Positions 1 through 5,529 of a stretch of 6,076 nt of DNA are shown here, piece after piece. The stretch is from assembly GCA_025454715.1 (NCBI GenBank), contig JALONY010000132.1, positions 1 through 6,076 of the forward strand. Direction: 5' to 3'. The notes under the pieces were generated by a model. The model was not told the DNA's origin, ran no database searches, and saw nothing but the letters and a program-made list of their open reading frames with translations. Position 1 is the stretch's first letter, and the number at the start of each line of letters is the position of its first letter. A program made the translations under genes and the position numbers. The stretch is from Anaerolineae bacterium (GTDB taxonomy: Bacteria > Chloroflexota > Anaerolineae > Aggregatilineales > Phototrophicaceae).

Positions 1-375
1 CAGCGCGTGCAAGCGGCGCAACGCTACGCGGGCATCAGCGCCGAGGGGCGTTATGTGACGGAATTGGCGCGTGAGGCGGAGCGCTCGCACCTTGCGGGCG
101 AGAAGGTCGCGCTGTCCAAAATCGCGATTGAGCCGCGCTTCCTCGCGCCCGCGCCGTTTGCCGCCCCGCCCGATGATGACCTCGACCGCAACATCTTTCG
201 GGTGGTGCCGCGCCCGCACGATGTCCCGTGGATTTATCAGCCCTACAACCTCCCGACCCTGACCATCGATGACCTCGGCAAGGCGGGCGGGATGTATGCC
301 TTGCTGGGCTTGCCCGGCAGTGGGCGCACCACCGCGCTCAACCTGATTGCGTTGAACGCGCTCGGGACGCGATGA
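1..375 (+). CDS. STAND/NACHT-like NTPase, N-terminal fragment with P-loop (partial at left edge, frameshifted at its end)
   Basis: The reading frame is open from base 1, so the true start lies outside the window; the GTG at 7 is only the first in-window start codon and has no visible ribosome binding site. The fragment ends at TGA 373-375. About 95 residues without a recognised domain lead to a P-loop, GLPGSGRTT (bases about 307-333), preceded by the hydrophobic strand MYALL and followed by a hydrophobic helix, as in nucleotide-binding STAND/NACHT folds. The usual Walker A lysine is arginine here (codon CGC). No Walker B occurs in this fragment; it lies in the next frame downstream (380-2641), so the two almost certainly belong to one protein of more than 870 residues. 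Removing one G from GGG 364-366 joins the frames as ...NALGRDDAVAARL. The NTPase call is well supported by the motifs; biological role is unknown. Proteins of this class act as ATP-dependent signalling switches, and some defend bacteria against phage. Confidence 0.75.
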   Translation, partial: QRVQAAQRYAGISAEGRYVTELAREAERSHLAGEKVALSKIAIEPRFLAPAPFAAPPDDDLDRNIFRVVPRPHDVPWIYQPYNLPTLTIDDLGKAGGMYALLGLPGSGRTTALNLIALNALGTR

Positions 376-376
376 C
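364..376 (+). other. Frameshift site splitting the NTPase gene
   Basis: Upstream coding runs in the frame of base 1 and terminates at TGA 373-375. Downstream coding runs in the frame of base 380, which is already open across this site. Dropping a single base restores continuity; the simplest candidate is one G of GGG 364-366, giving NALG followed by RDDAVAARLRAAEE. Sequencing or assembly error, a true one-base insertion, or recoding at the TGA-C stop would all give this picture. No Shine-Dalgarno sequence precedes the GTG at 380, which argues against two separately initiated genes. Confidence 0.75.
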
Positions 377-379
377 GCG

Positions 380-2641
380 GTGGCGGCTCGATTGCGCGCC
401 GCTGAAGAGAACCTCGACGCCAAGGCCAAGCTGGAGCAACAGCGCATCCGCATGTCGTTCGAGCAACGCGCTTATGACCGCCTGCGCGAAATTCACGAGG
501 AAGAAGCCAAGAATCGCGGTGCCGAGGCACTGGGGGCGCGCCAATCGCCCTATCAGCGGATGCTCCCGATCCTCGTGCACCTGAGCGACCTCTACCCGAC
601 GCGCTTTGGCCGCACACTCGACCCCGCCGAGCCGCTGGTGCGCGCCCTGCAACAGCAAACCCACCCGCGCACCGCCAAAATCTTGCCGCGCCGCCTGTAC
701 CCACGCCTCGAAAACGGCGGGGTGCTGGTGTTGTTGGACGGCTTCGACAGCCTGACGCCCGCCCGCCAAGCCGAGGTCGGCGGTTGGCTGGCGGCCTTCC
801 GTGACCAATACGACGGCAACGGCTTGGTGGTGACCGGGGATGTGCGCGGGTCAGGCTTGTTGACCGGCGCGGGCATGACCCCGATTTACCTGCGCCCGTG
901 GGATGACCAAGACACGGTGCAGGCCGCGCAAAAATGGGCGGTGGCGTGGCCGGACATCGCCCATACGGGGCGTGGCCGCCCGACCGCTAAACCGCTCGAC
1001 CCCGCGCCGTTGCTGGAGGCGCTGGACGGGGGTGGGCGCGGCCTGACCCCCGCGCAAATCATCGCGAAATTGTGGGCTGGGGCGCGGGGTGTGGCGGGTC
1101 GCCCGACCAGCGTGTGGGGCGCAGAGGTGTTGAAGGCGTTTGGCTTGACCGATGACCTGCTGAGCTTGGCCACCCGCGCCGCGGTCTTGGAGCATGACGA
1201 GGGCGTGATTACCCCGTCACGCTTGACCGAGCTGGCCATGAACTTGCCGGTTGGGAGCGCGCCGCTGACCGAGCCCGATCCGGTCGAGGCCGCTGCGCCG
1301 CCCCGCGACTCCGACCCTAACGACGACCTCGATAGCCTGTTCGGCGACGCCCGCCCAAGCACCCCGCCCGCCCCTGCCAAGACGCCCGCGCCGCCCGCCG
1401 CGTCCGGCCTGAGCACCGAGGATGCCCGCGCCGCCCAAAAGCTCAACCGCCAGCACGCCCAACAGCTCTTAGGCTTGTTCAAGCGCGGTTTGCTGATTGA
1501 GGCGGGCGAGGGCTATTTGTTCCGCCACAGCCTCACCCGTCACCTGTTGGTGGCGTGGGCGTGGCGCGATGCCCCCGACGCGGCATTGGTGGCGCGTAGC
1601 CAAGAGCCGCGCTCCAATGAGGTGCTGATGTACTTGGCGGGCTTGCGCTCGGTGGAGGCGGCGGTGGAGGCGCGTTTGCGGCAGGTGCCGGACGTGCGCT
1701 ACTCGCACTTGACCGACACGGCGCGCTGGTTGGCCTTTCAAGAGGGCAAACCGGCGTGGCGTGAGCGCGTGTTGCGCTTGCTTGGGGCGGGTTTTGGCGC
1801 GTCGGCGCAGTTTCCGGCCTTGCGTGAGCGGCTCGCCTCGGCCTTGATTGGCAGCCGTGACCCCGACGCCCGCAAGGTGTTCGACAAATCGCTGAACGCG
1901 CCGGACGCGGTCACGCGGCGGGTGTCGGCATTGGCGGCGGGCGCGCTGCGCGATGGCGATGTGCTGTCGCAATTGAACAAGGCCTTGCGCTCGGACGTGG
2001 ATGAGGATGTGAAGCTGGCGGCGGTGGCTGCCTGCCTCGCCATCGGCCCCGACGGGTATGAGCAGGTGGGTATCGCCTTGACCACCGGCAAGGAATTCTT
2101 GCGCCAAATGGCCGCCGAGTCGTTGGCGCTGTTGCCGGATGTCGGCTACGAGACGTTGTACGAGGCCATCCGCGAGGAAGATGTGGACGTGCGGCGCGCT
2201 GCGGTGTTCGGGCTGGGGCGCTTGCGGACGGAGTGGAGCGCCATCGAGGTGTACCGCGTGTTCCTCGACGATACGCAATGGTACGTGCGCTCGGCGGCTC
2301 AGACGGTGATTAGCGACCTGCAAGACAGCCCGCAAATCGGGTTGTTGCGCCGCCCGCCCGCCATCGAGAACGTCGATTGGCTGCGCGATTGGGTGTCGGG
2401 CTTTGGGGCGCGCATGAGCGAGATTAACCCCGAGGACGCCCTGATGGAGATGCTGCACGCCTCCGACCCGTCGATGCAGCCGGTGGCGGCGCAGGCCACC
2501 GCACAGCTTGGCCTGACGCACCGCGTGGCCAGCTTGTATGCGGTGCTGCAAGACCTCGAGCCGGTGGTGCGCGATAGCGCCCAGCGCGCCCTCATCGACA
2601 TCGAGCTGATGACCGGCCAAGCGTTGCCCGCACCGGCCTAG
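380..2641 (+). CDS. STAND/NACHT-like NTPase, C-terminal fragment with Walker B and HEAT repeats
   Basis: This is the main body (753 codons if begun at GTG 380) of the NTPase whose P-loop is in 1-375. Residues 1-50 are charged and Glu/Ala/Arg-rich, predicted helical or coiled coil, forming an insert between Walker A and Walker B. Walker B is VLVLLDGFDSL around residues 115-125 (Asp120, Asp123), matching the hhhhDGhD pattern of NACHT ATPases. A sensor-1-like strand, GLVVTGDVRG, follows at 148-157. Residues 294-345 form an acidic, Pro/Ala-rich linker. Residues 360-393 (LLGLFKRGLLIEAGEGYLF then RHSLTRHLL) look like the winged-helix segment ending a STAND module. Residues about 480-650 and 690-745 are repeated helical pairs with HEAT features such as VRRAAVFGLGRL and VVRDSAQRAL. 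Such repeats usually serve ligand or partner binding. There is no signal peptide or membrane segment, so it is probably cytoplasmic. No effector domain is recognisable in the window; one could lie upstream of base 1. Exact function is unknown; a role in sensing or defence is inference only. Confidence 0.8.
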   Translation: MAARLRAAEENLDAKAKLEQQRIRMSFEQRAYDRLREIHEEEAKNRGAEALGARQSPYQRMLPILVHLSDLYPTRFGRTLDPAEPLVRALQQQTHPRTAKILPRRLYPRLENGGVLVLLDGFDSLTPARQAEVGGWLAAFRDQYDGNGLVVTGDVRGSGLLTGAGMTPIYLRPWDDQDTVQAAQKWAVAWPDIAHTGRGRPTAKPLDPAPLLEALDGGGRGLTPAQIIAKLWAGARGVAGRPTSVWGAEVLKAFGLTDDLLSLATRAAVLEHDEGVITPSRLTELAMNLPVGSAPLTEPDPVEAAAPPRDSDPNDDLDSLFGDARPSTPPAPAKTPAPPAASGLSTEDARAAQKLNRQHAQQLLGLFKRGLLIEAGEGYLFRHSLTRHLLVAWAWRDAPDAALVARSQEPRSNEVLMYLAGLRSVEAAVEARLRQVPDVRYSHLTDTARWLAFQEGKPAWRERVLRLLGAGFGASAQFPALRERLASALIGSRDPDARKVFDKSLNAPDAVTRRVSALAAGALRDGDVLSQLNKALRSDVDEDVKLAAVAACLAIGPDGYEQVGIALTTGKEFLRQMAAESLALLPDVGYETLYEAIREEDVDVRRAAVFGLGRLRTEWSAIEVYRVFLDDTQWYVRSAAQTVISDLQDSPQIGLLRRPPAIENVDWLRDWVSGFGARMSEINPEDALMEMLHASDPSMQPVAAQATAQLGLTHRVASLYAVLQDLEPVVRDSAQRALIDIELMTGQALPAPA

Positions 2642-2669
2642 TTCGCCCACGGCATCGACGATAACGAAA

Positions 2670-2700
2670 ACGCGCCCCGACCAATCCGGTCGGGGCGCGT
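2670..2700. terminator. Rho-independent terminator between convergent genes
   Basis: There is a perfect 13-bp inverted repeat: left arm 2670-2682 (acgcgccccgacc), loop AATCC 2683-2687, right arm 2688-2700. Read on the minus strand, the stem runs into TTTTCGTTAT, a short T-run (2670-2667), so it best serves the 5'-nucleotidase gene ending at 2724. Read on the + strand it lies 28 bases after the NTPase stop, but the following CGTCTTGC is only weakly T-rich, so termination in that direction may be less efficient. The rest of 2642-2723 shows nothing else. Confidence 0.85.
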
Positions 2701-2723
2701 CGTCTTGCAGGGTGGGGCTGGGG

Positions 2724-4328
2724 TTACTCCAGCGGCGCCATGGTGGCGTTGACCATGGTGATGCGGCCTTCGATGACGGGCGCAACCTCGGTCAGCGACT
2801 TCAGGTAGGTGATGGTGGCGTCGTAGTCCACGGTGCCGAAGTCATACGGGTCGATGGCTTGCTCGGCCAAGACGGTGTAGCCGTCGCCGCCGGTACGCAT
2901 GAAGTTGTTGGTCACCATGGTGTAGACCACATCCGGCTCAATCGGGCTGAAGGTGCCGTCGCCGTTGTCGATTTCGACGCTGACGATGCGGCTGCCGACT
3001 TCTTGGGTGGGGTCGAAGCTGTAGCGGATGCCCGAGACCTGCGGGAAGCGACCGGCCAAGCCGTCACGGCTGACCACCCCGTCGGTGGCGACGATGGCGC
3101 TCACGCCGTTTTCCAGCGCGGCGATCACGTTGGCGCCGGTCAGCTCGAAGCTGGACAGCAGGTTGCCGAACGGGTGCACGGTCAGGACTTCACCGAGGGT
3201 GATGTCGCCGGCCTCGATGCTGGCGCGGACGCCGCCACCGTTCATGATGGCGATTTGCGCGCCGGTGTCGAAGCGCATGGCGTCGGCGATGATGTTGCCC
3301 ATCGCGCACTCTTCAGCGCGGCAGACTTCACGGCGGCCATCGATCAGCTCGGTGGCGGTCGCACCGGTCGGTTGCTCGCCCAGCGCTTGAACTTCCTCGT
3401 TCAGGTCGGCAATCAGGGCGGCGGCATCGGCGTCGGGGGTGATGTAGCGGCTGAGCAGGATGCTGTCACCGTTGGCGGCGGTCACGAGGCCAGCCGCATC
3501 GAAGGTCAGGTTCAGGCGGCCAACGTACTGGGTGTTGGCGCCCGATTGCACGTATTGGACGGTCTCGCCGTTGGCGGTCTCGATGACCAACGGGTAACGA
3601 CCCGCCGAGTTGACGTAGGTGTTGCTGAACAGGGTGTGGCTGTGGCCATCGACCACCACGTCCACGCCTTCCAGCGCGGTCACGAATTGGTCGGTCACGC
3701 CGTAACCGGTGTGGGTGAGGACGATGACGATGTTGACGCCCTCGGCGGCCAGCTTGGCGGCCTCGGCGTTGACGACGCCCGCGTAATCATCGCTGAAGAC
3801 CAGCGCCTCGTTGGGGCGGCTGCTGAAGACGGTGGTGGCGGTCACGAGGCCGATGATGCCGATGCGTTGGCCGCCGACCTCGACGATGGTGCTGGGGGTG
3901 ACCTTGTCGGCCAGCGACTCGACGGCGCTGAAATCGACGTTGGCGGTCACGACCGGGAAGTTGACGCCATCGAGGAAGGCCGCCAGCGGCTCATCGCCGT
4001 TGTCGAACTCGTGGTTGCCCAGCGTCATGGCCTGATAGCCCAGCAGGTTCATGATTTGCACTTGGTCGGCACCGACGTAGGTGGTGTGGAACAGCGTGCC
4101 GGTGAAGCGGTCACCCGCATCGACCAACAGGGTGTTGCCACCCTCGGCGCGGATTTGGTTAATGACCGAGGCGAGGATGGCCACGCCACCGTTGCCCGAG
4201 CTGTTGGGCAGGTGGGCGCTGTGGGTGTCGTTGGTGTGAATCAGGGTCAGTTGAAAGGTTTCTTCTTGGCTCGCGACACCGACCGTCAAAACGGCCAGCA
4301 ACGCGATCAACAACGCGAGACGACGCAT
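2724..4328 (-). CDS. Secreted bifunctional metallophosphatase/5'-nucleotidase (UshA/CD73 family)
   Basis: This 534-residue protein should hydrolyse extracytoplasmic nucleotides to nucleosides plus phosphate, though related enzymes also cleave UDP-sugars, NAD or cyclic nucleotides. Residues 1-21 are a Sec signal peptide (MRR, a hydrophobic core, then VASQ); no lipobox cysteine is present. The N-terminal calcineurin-like metallophosphatase domain has the expected metal ligands: TNDTH (Asp34, His36), DAGD (Asp73), GNHEFDNG (Asn105, His106), LTHTG (His206) and DGHSHT (His229, His231). The C-terminal nucleotide-binding domain shows CRAEECAMGNIIADAM (336-351), NGGGVR (363-368), the VHPFGN loop (384-389) and RTGGDGY (478-484). 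Length fits the family, and there is no C-terminal anchor, so it is likely free in the envelope or secreted. The ATG at 4328 is supported by GGAGGT 8 bases upstream and by the signal peptide beginning there. A promoter-like sequence and a hairpin lie in the 124-bp gap before it, and a strong terminator follows. Family assignment is firm; the exact substrate is not determined. Confidence 0.95.
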   Translation of the reverse strand: MRRLALLIALLAVLTVGVASQEETFQLTLIHTNDTHSAHLPNSSGNGGVAILASVINQIRAEGGNTLLVDAGDRFTGTLFHTTYVGADQVQIMNLLGYQAMTLGNHEFDNGDEPLAAFLDGVNFPVVTANVDFSAVESLADKVTPSTIVEVGGQRIGIIGLVTATTVFSSRPNEALVFSDDYAGVVNAEAAKLAAEGVNIVIVLTHTGYGVTDQFVTALEGVDVVVDGHSHTLFSNTYVNSAGRYPLVIETANGETVQYVQSGANTQYVGRLNLTFDAAGLVTAANGDSILLSRYITPDADAAALIADLNEEVQALGEQPTGATATELIDGRREVCRAEECAMGNIIADAMRFDTGAQIAIMNGGGVRASIEAGDITLGEVLTVHPFGNLLSSFELTGANVIAALENGVSAIVATDGVVSRDGLAGRFPQVSGIRYSFDPTQEVGSRIVSVEIDNGDGTFSPIEPDVVYTMVTNNFMRTGGDGYTVLAEQAIDPYDFGTVDYDATITYLKSLTEVAPVIEGRITMVNATMAPLE

Positions 4329-4336
4329 AGGGTGTA

Positions 4337-4342
4337 ACCTCC
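4337..4342 (-). promoter_or_regulatory. Ribosome binding site of the 5'-nucleotidase
   Basis: The minus strand reads GGAGGT here, 8 bases before the ATG at 4328-4326. It is a near-ideal Shine-Dalgarno match and fixes the start codon. Confidence 0.85.
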
Positions 4343-4351
4343 GTTAAAGGG

Positions 4352-4378
4352 GGAAAAAAGGCGGGACTGCCCAGTCCC
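4352..4378 (-). terminator. Hairpin plus T-run: terminator of the sugar kinase or leader attenuator of the nucleotidase
   Basis: On the minus strand GGGACTG GG CAGTCCC (4378-4363) forms an inverted repeat with 7-base arms; the realistic stem is 5 bp with a 6-base loop. It is followed by GCC and six T (4359-4354), a rho-independent terminator layout. It lies about 75 bases after the kinase stop codon and about 24 bases before the GGAGGT site of the nucleotidase. Because a promoter-like element sits directly upstream, the hairpin would fall at or near the 5' end of the nucleotidase transcript. It could therefore act as attenuator, 5' stabiliser or operator rather than, or as well as, a terminator for the kinase. 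Confidence 0.55.
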
Positions 4379-4381
4379 TTC

Positions 4382-4412
4382 AGTATAGGGGCTGAAGTTA
4401 TCTTACTGTTAA
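4382..4412 (-). promoter_or_regulatory. Candidate sigma70-type promoter of the 5'-nucleotidase
   Basis: On the minus strand TTAACA (4412-4407) is followed, after a 19-base spacer, by TATACT (4387-4382). Each hexamer differs from consensus by one base, and the segment is markedly AT-rich against a GC-rich background. The spacer is slightly long. Transcription would begin around 4375, giving a leader of roughly 45-50 bases containing the hairpin and the ribosome binding site. Confidence 0.45.
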
Positions 4413-4452
4413 GGCAACCATAACGAACAGGGCGAGGTTGTTAGGATTGGGG

Positions 4453-5436
4453 TTAAAGCGCGGCGCGCAATTCGTCACGGGTGGGCGCGTAATTGCCGAG
4501 GTGGCGCACCGCGATGCCGCTGGCGAGGTTGGCGAGCTGGGCGGCCTCGCTGAGGGTGCCGCCCGCGCACAGCGCCAAGGTCATGACGGCGATGGCCGTA
4601 TCACCCGCGCCAACCGTGTCGAACACGTCGGCGACCCGTGGGGCGGGGGCGTGGCCGGCATTGCCGAGGGCGTCCGCCCATGTCGCCCCGTCCGCACCAC
4701 GGGTGATGATCATGCCGCGCCGCAAGCCGAGGCGCTGGCACAAGGCGCGGGCGGCCTCGGCGAACGACTGGTGACCGCGCAACGGGCGCCCCAGATAGGC
4801 GGCGGCCTCGTCGGCGTTGCATTTCATCAGGTCGAAGCCCATATAGTTGTCGAAATCGCCTTGGGCGTCGGCGGCCAACAACGCGCCGGGCGACGACGCG
4901 CAGGCGCGTAAGCCGTCAATCAGGTCGGGGGTGAGCGCGCCGGTGCGGTAATCGCTGACCAGCAGGGCGTCGGCGTAGCGGGCACGGCGCGCCAGCGAAT
5001 CAATCAGGCGGTTGGTGCTGCCCGCGCTGAGCGCACCGCGCTGCACCGCGTCGATGCGGGCGATGTGCTGGGGGTAACTGGTGCCGATTTGTGCGAGGAT
5101 GCGCGTCTTGACGGTGGTTTGGCGCTCGGGGTCGGCCACCAGCGCCCCAACCTCGACCCCGCGCTGCTGGAGCGCCTCGCGCAGGCGGGCGGCGGGCGCG
5201 TCCGCCCCAACCACGCTGAGGAGCGCAGTTTTGGCGCCCAATGCCGCGAGGTTGACGGCGGGGTTGGCCGCCCCGCCCGGGATGGCGCGTTGCGACTGCG
5301 CCTCGATGACCGGCACGGGTGCCTCTCGCGAGAGGCGGTCGGCGCGCCCGGTGATGTACTCATCGAGGATGGCGTCGCCAATCACCAAGACGGTCAGGCG
5401 AGGGAAACGGTCGAGCAGGTCGGGCAGGGAGGGCAT
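4453..5436 (-). CDS. PfkB-family sugar kinase, RfaE1/HldA-like (heptose 7-phosphate kinase domain)
   Basis: This 327-residue cytoplasmic kinase belongs to the ribokinase/PfkB superfamily, which transfers the ATP gamma-phosphate to a sugar hydroxyl. Closest by motif is domain I of HldE/RfaE, the enzyme making heptose 1,7-bisphosphate for ADP- or GDP-heptose synthesis: VLVIGDAILDEYITG (16-30), LSREAPVPV (35-43) and PGGAANPAVNLAALG (53-67, substrate-binding region), then SDYRTGAL (161-168), MKCNADEAAAYLG (204-216), TRGADG (245-250) and the catalytic signature DTVGAGDT (273-280, base Asp279). HldE has AKG where this protein has RTG, and a DPKG motif that appears here as DAQG, so the substrate may differ. 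It ends after the kinase domain, so the nucleotidyltransferase half of fused HldE is absent. The ATG at 5436 is preceded by AAAGG at 5449-5445, spaced 8 bases. An extended -10 promoter lies upstream and a terminator-like hairpin downstream. Kinase family is certain; heptose specificity is plausible but unproven. Confidence 0.88.
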   Translation of the reverse strand: MPSLPDLLDRFPRLTVLVIGDAILDEYITGRADRLSREAPVPVIEAQSQRAIPGGAANPAVNLAALGAKTALLSVVGADAPAARLREALQQRGVEVGALVADPERQTTVKTRILAQIGTSYPQHIARIDAVQRGALSAGSTNRLIDSLARRARYADALLVSDYRTGALTPDLIDGLRACASSPGALLAADAQGDFDNYMGFDLMKCNADEAAAYLGRPLRGHQSFAEAARALCQRLGLRRGMIITRGADGATWADALGNAGHAPAPRVADVFDTVGAGDTAIAVMTLALCAGGTLSEAAQLANLASGIAVRHLGNYAPTRDELRAAL

Positions 5437-5472
5437 GGGCGCGGCCTTTGGGGTGTGGTCGGGTTTGGCCGC

Positions 5473-5481
5473 ATTGTAGCA
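5473..5481 (-). promoter_or_regulatory. Extended -10 promoter of the sugar kinase
   Basis: The minus strand reads TGCTACAAT (5481-5473), an extended -10 element (TGn plus TACAAT, one mismatch to TATAAT). It would start transcription near 5466, about 30 bases before the kinase ATG. No good -35 hexamer is seen at 17 bases; that position lies inside the right part of the neighbouring hairpin (5493-5528). Confidence 0.45.
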
Positions 5482-5492
5482 TGGAAATCAGG

Positions 5493-5528
5493 CGTGATGG
5501 GGTGAGCGGTGCCGCCCACCCCATCACG
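5493..5528 (-). terminator. 12-bp perfect inverted repeat after the MarR-type gene (terminator or operator)
   Basis: CGTGATGGGGTG (5493-5504) is exactly complementary to CACCCCATCACG (5517-5528). The 12-base centre can itself pair as GCGG/CCGC. The repeat begins 1 base after the regulator's stop codon on the minus strand, the usual place for an intrinsic terminator. What follows is GCCTGATTTCC, with only a three-base T-run, so termination may be weak. The arm nearest the kinase also covers the -35 position of the kinase promoter, so an operator role is possible. Confidence 0.6.
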
Positions 5529-5529
5529 A

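Noticed and set aside
372..584. ATGA stop-start overlap suggesting a separate coupled small gene at 372
   Set aside because: The frame from ATG 372 gives a short product unrelated to either NTPase half and is a shadow of the 380-2641 frame.
1340..1420. C-rich, repetitive-looking stretch
   Set aside because: It encodes the Pro/Ala linker of the NTPase and has no regular period, so it is not a tandem repeat array.
1469..2785. A 438-codon open frame on the minus strand opposite the HEAT-repeat region
   Set aside because: It is Arg/His/Gln-rich without any motif, and the + strand frame shows clear HEAT repeats. It also overlaps the terminator and the end of the nucleotidase gene.
3478..3852. 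A 14-base direct repeat, GCGGTCACGAGGCC, at about 3478 and 3839
   Set aside because: Both copies encode Leu-Val-Thr-Ala inside the nucleotidase with the same preferred codons; coincidence of codon use is enough.
2712..4337. A 541-codon open frame on the + strand opposite the nucleotidase
   Set aside because: It is the antisense shadow of a GC-rich gene: the product is dominated by Gly, Val, Asp, His and Ala with no recognisable domain, while the minus-strand gene has a signal peptide, all metal ligands and a good ribosome binding site.
4438..5505. Several + strand open frames of 90-160 codons opposite the sugar kinase
   Set aside because: They have low-complexity Gly/Ala/Arg compositions and lie antisense to a kinase with all family signatures.
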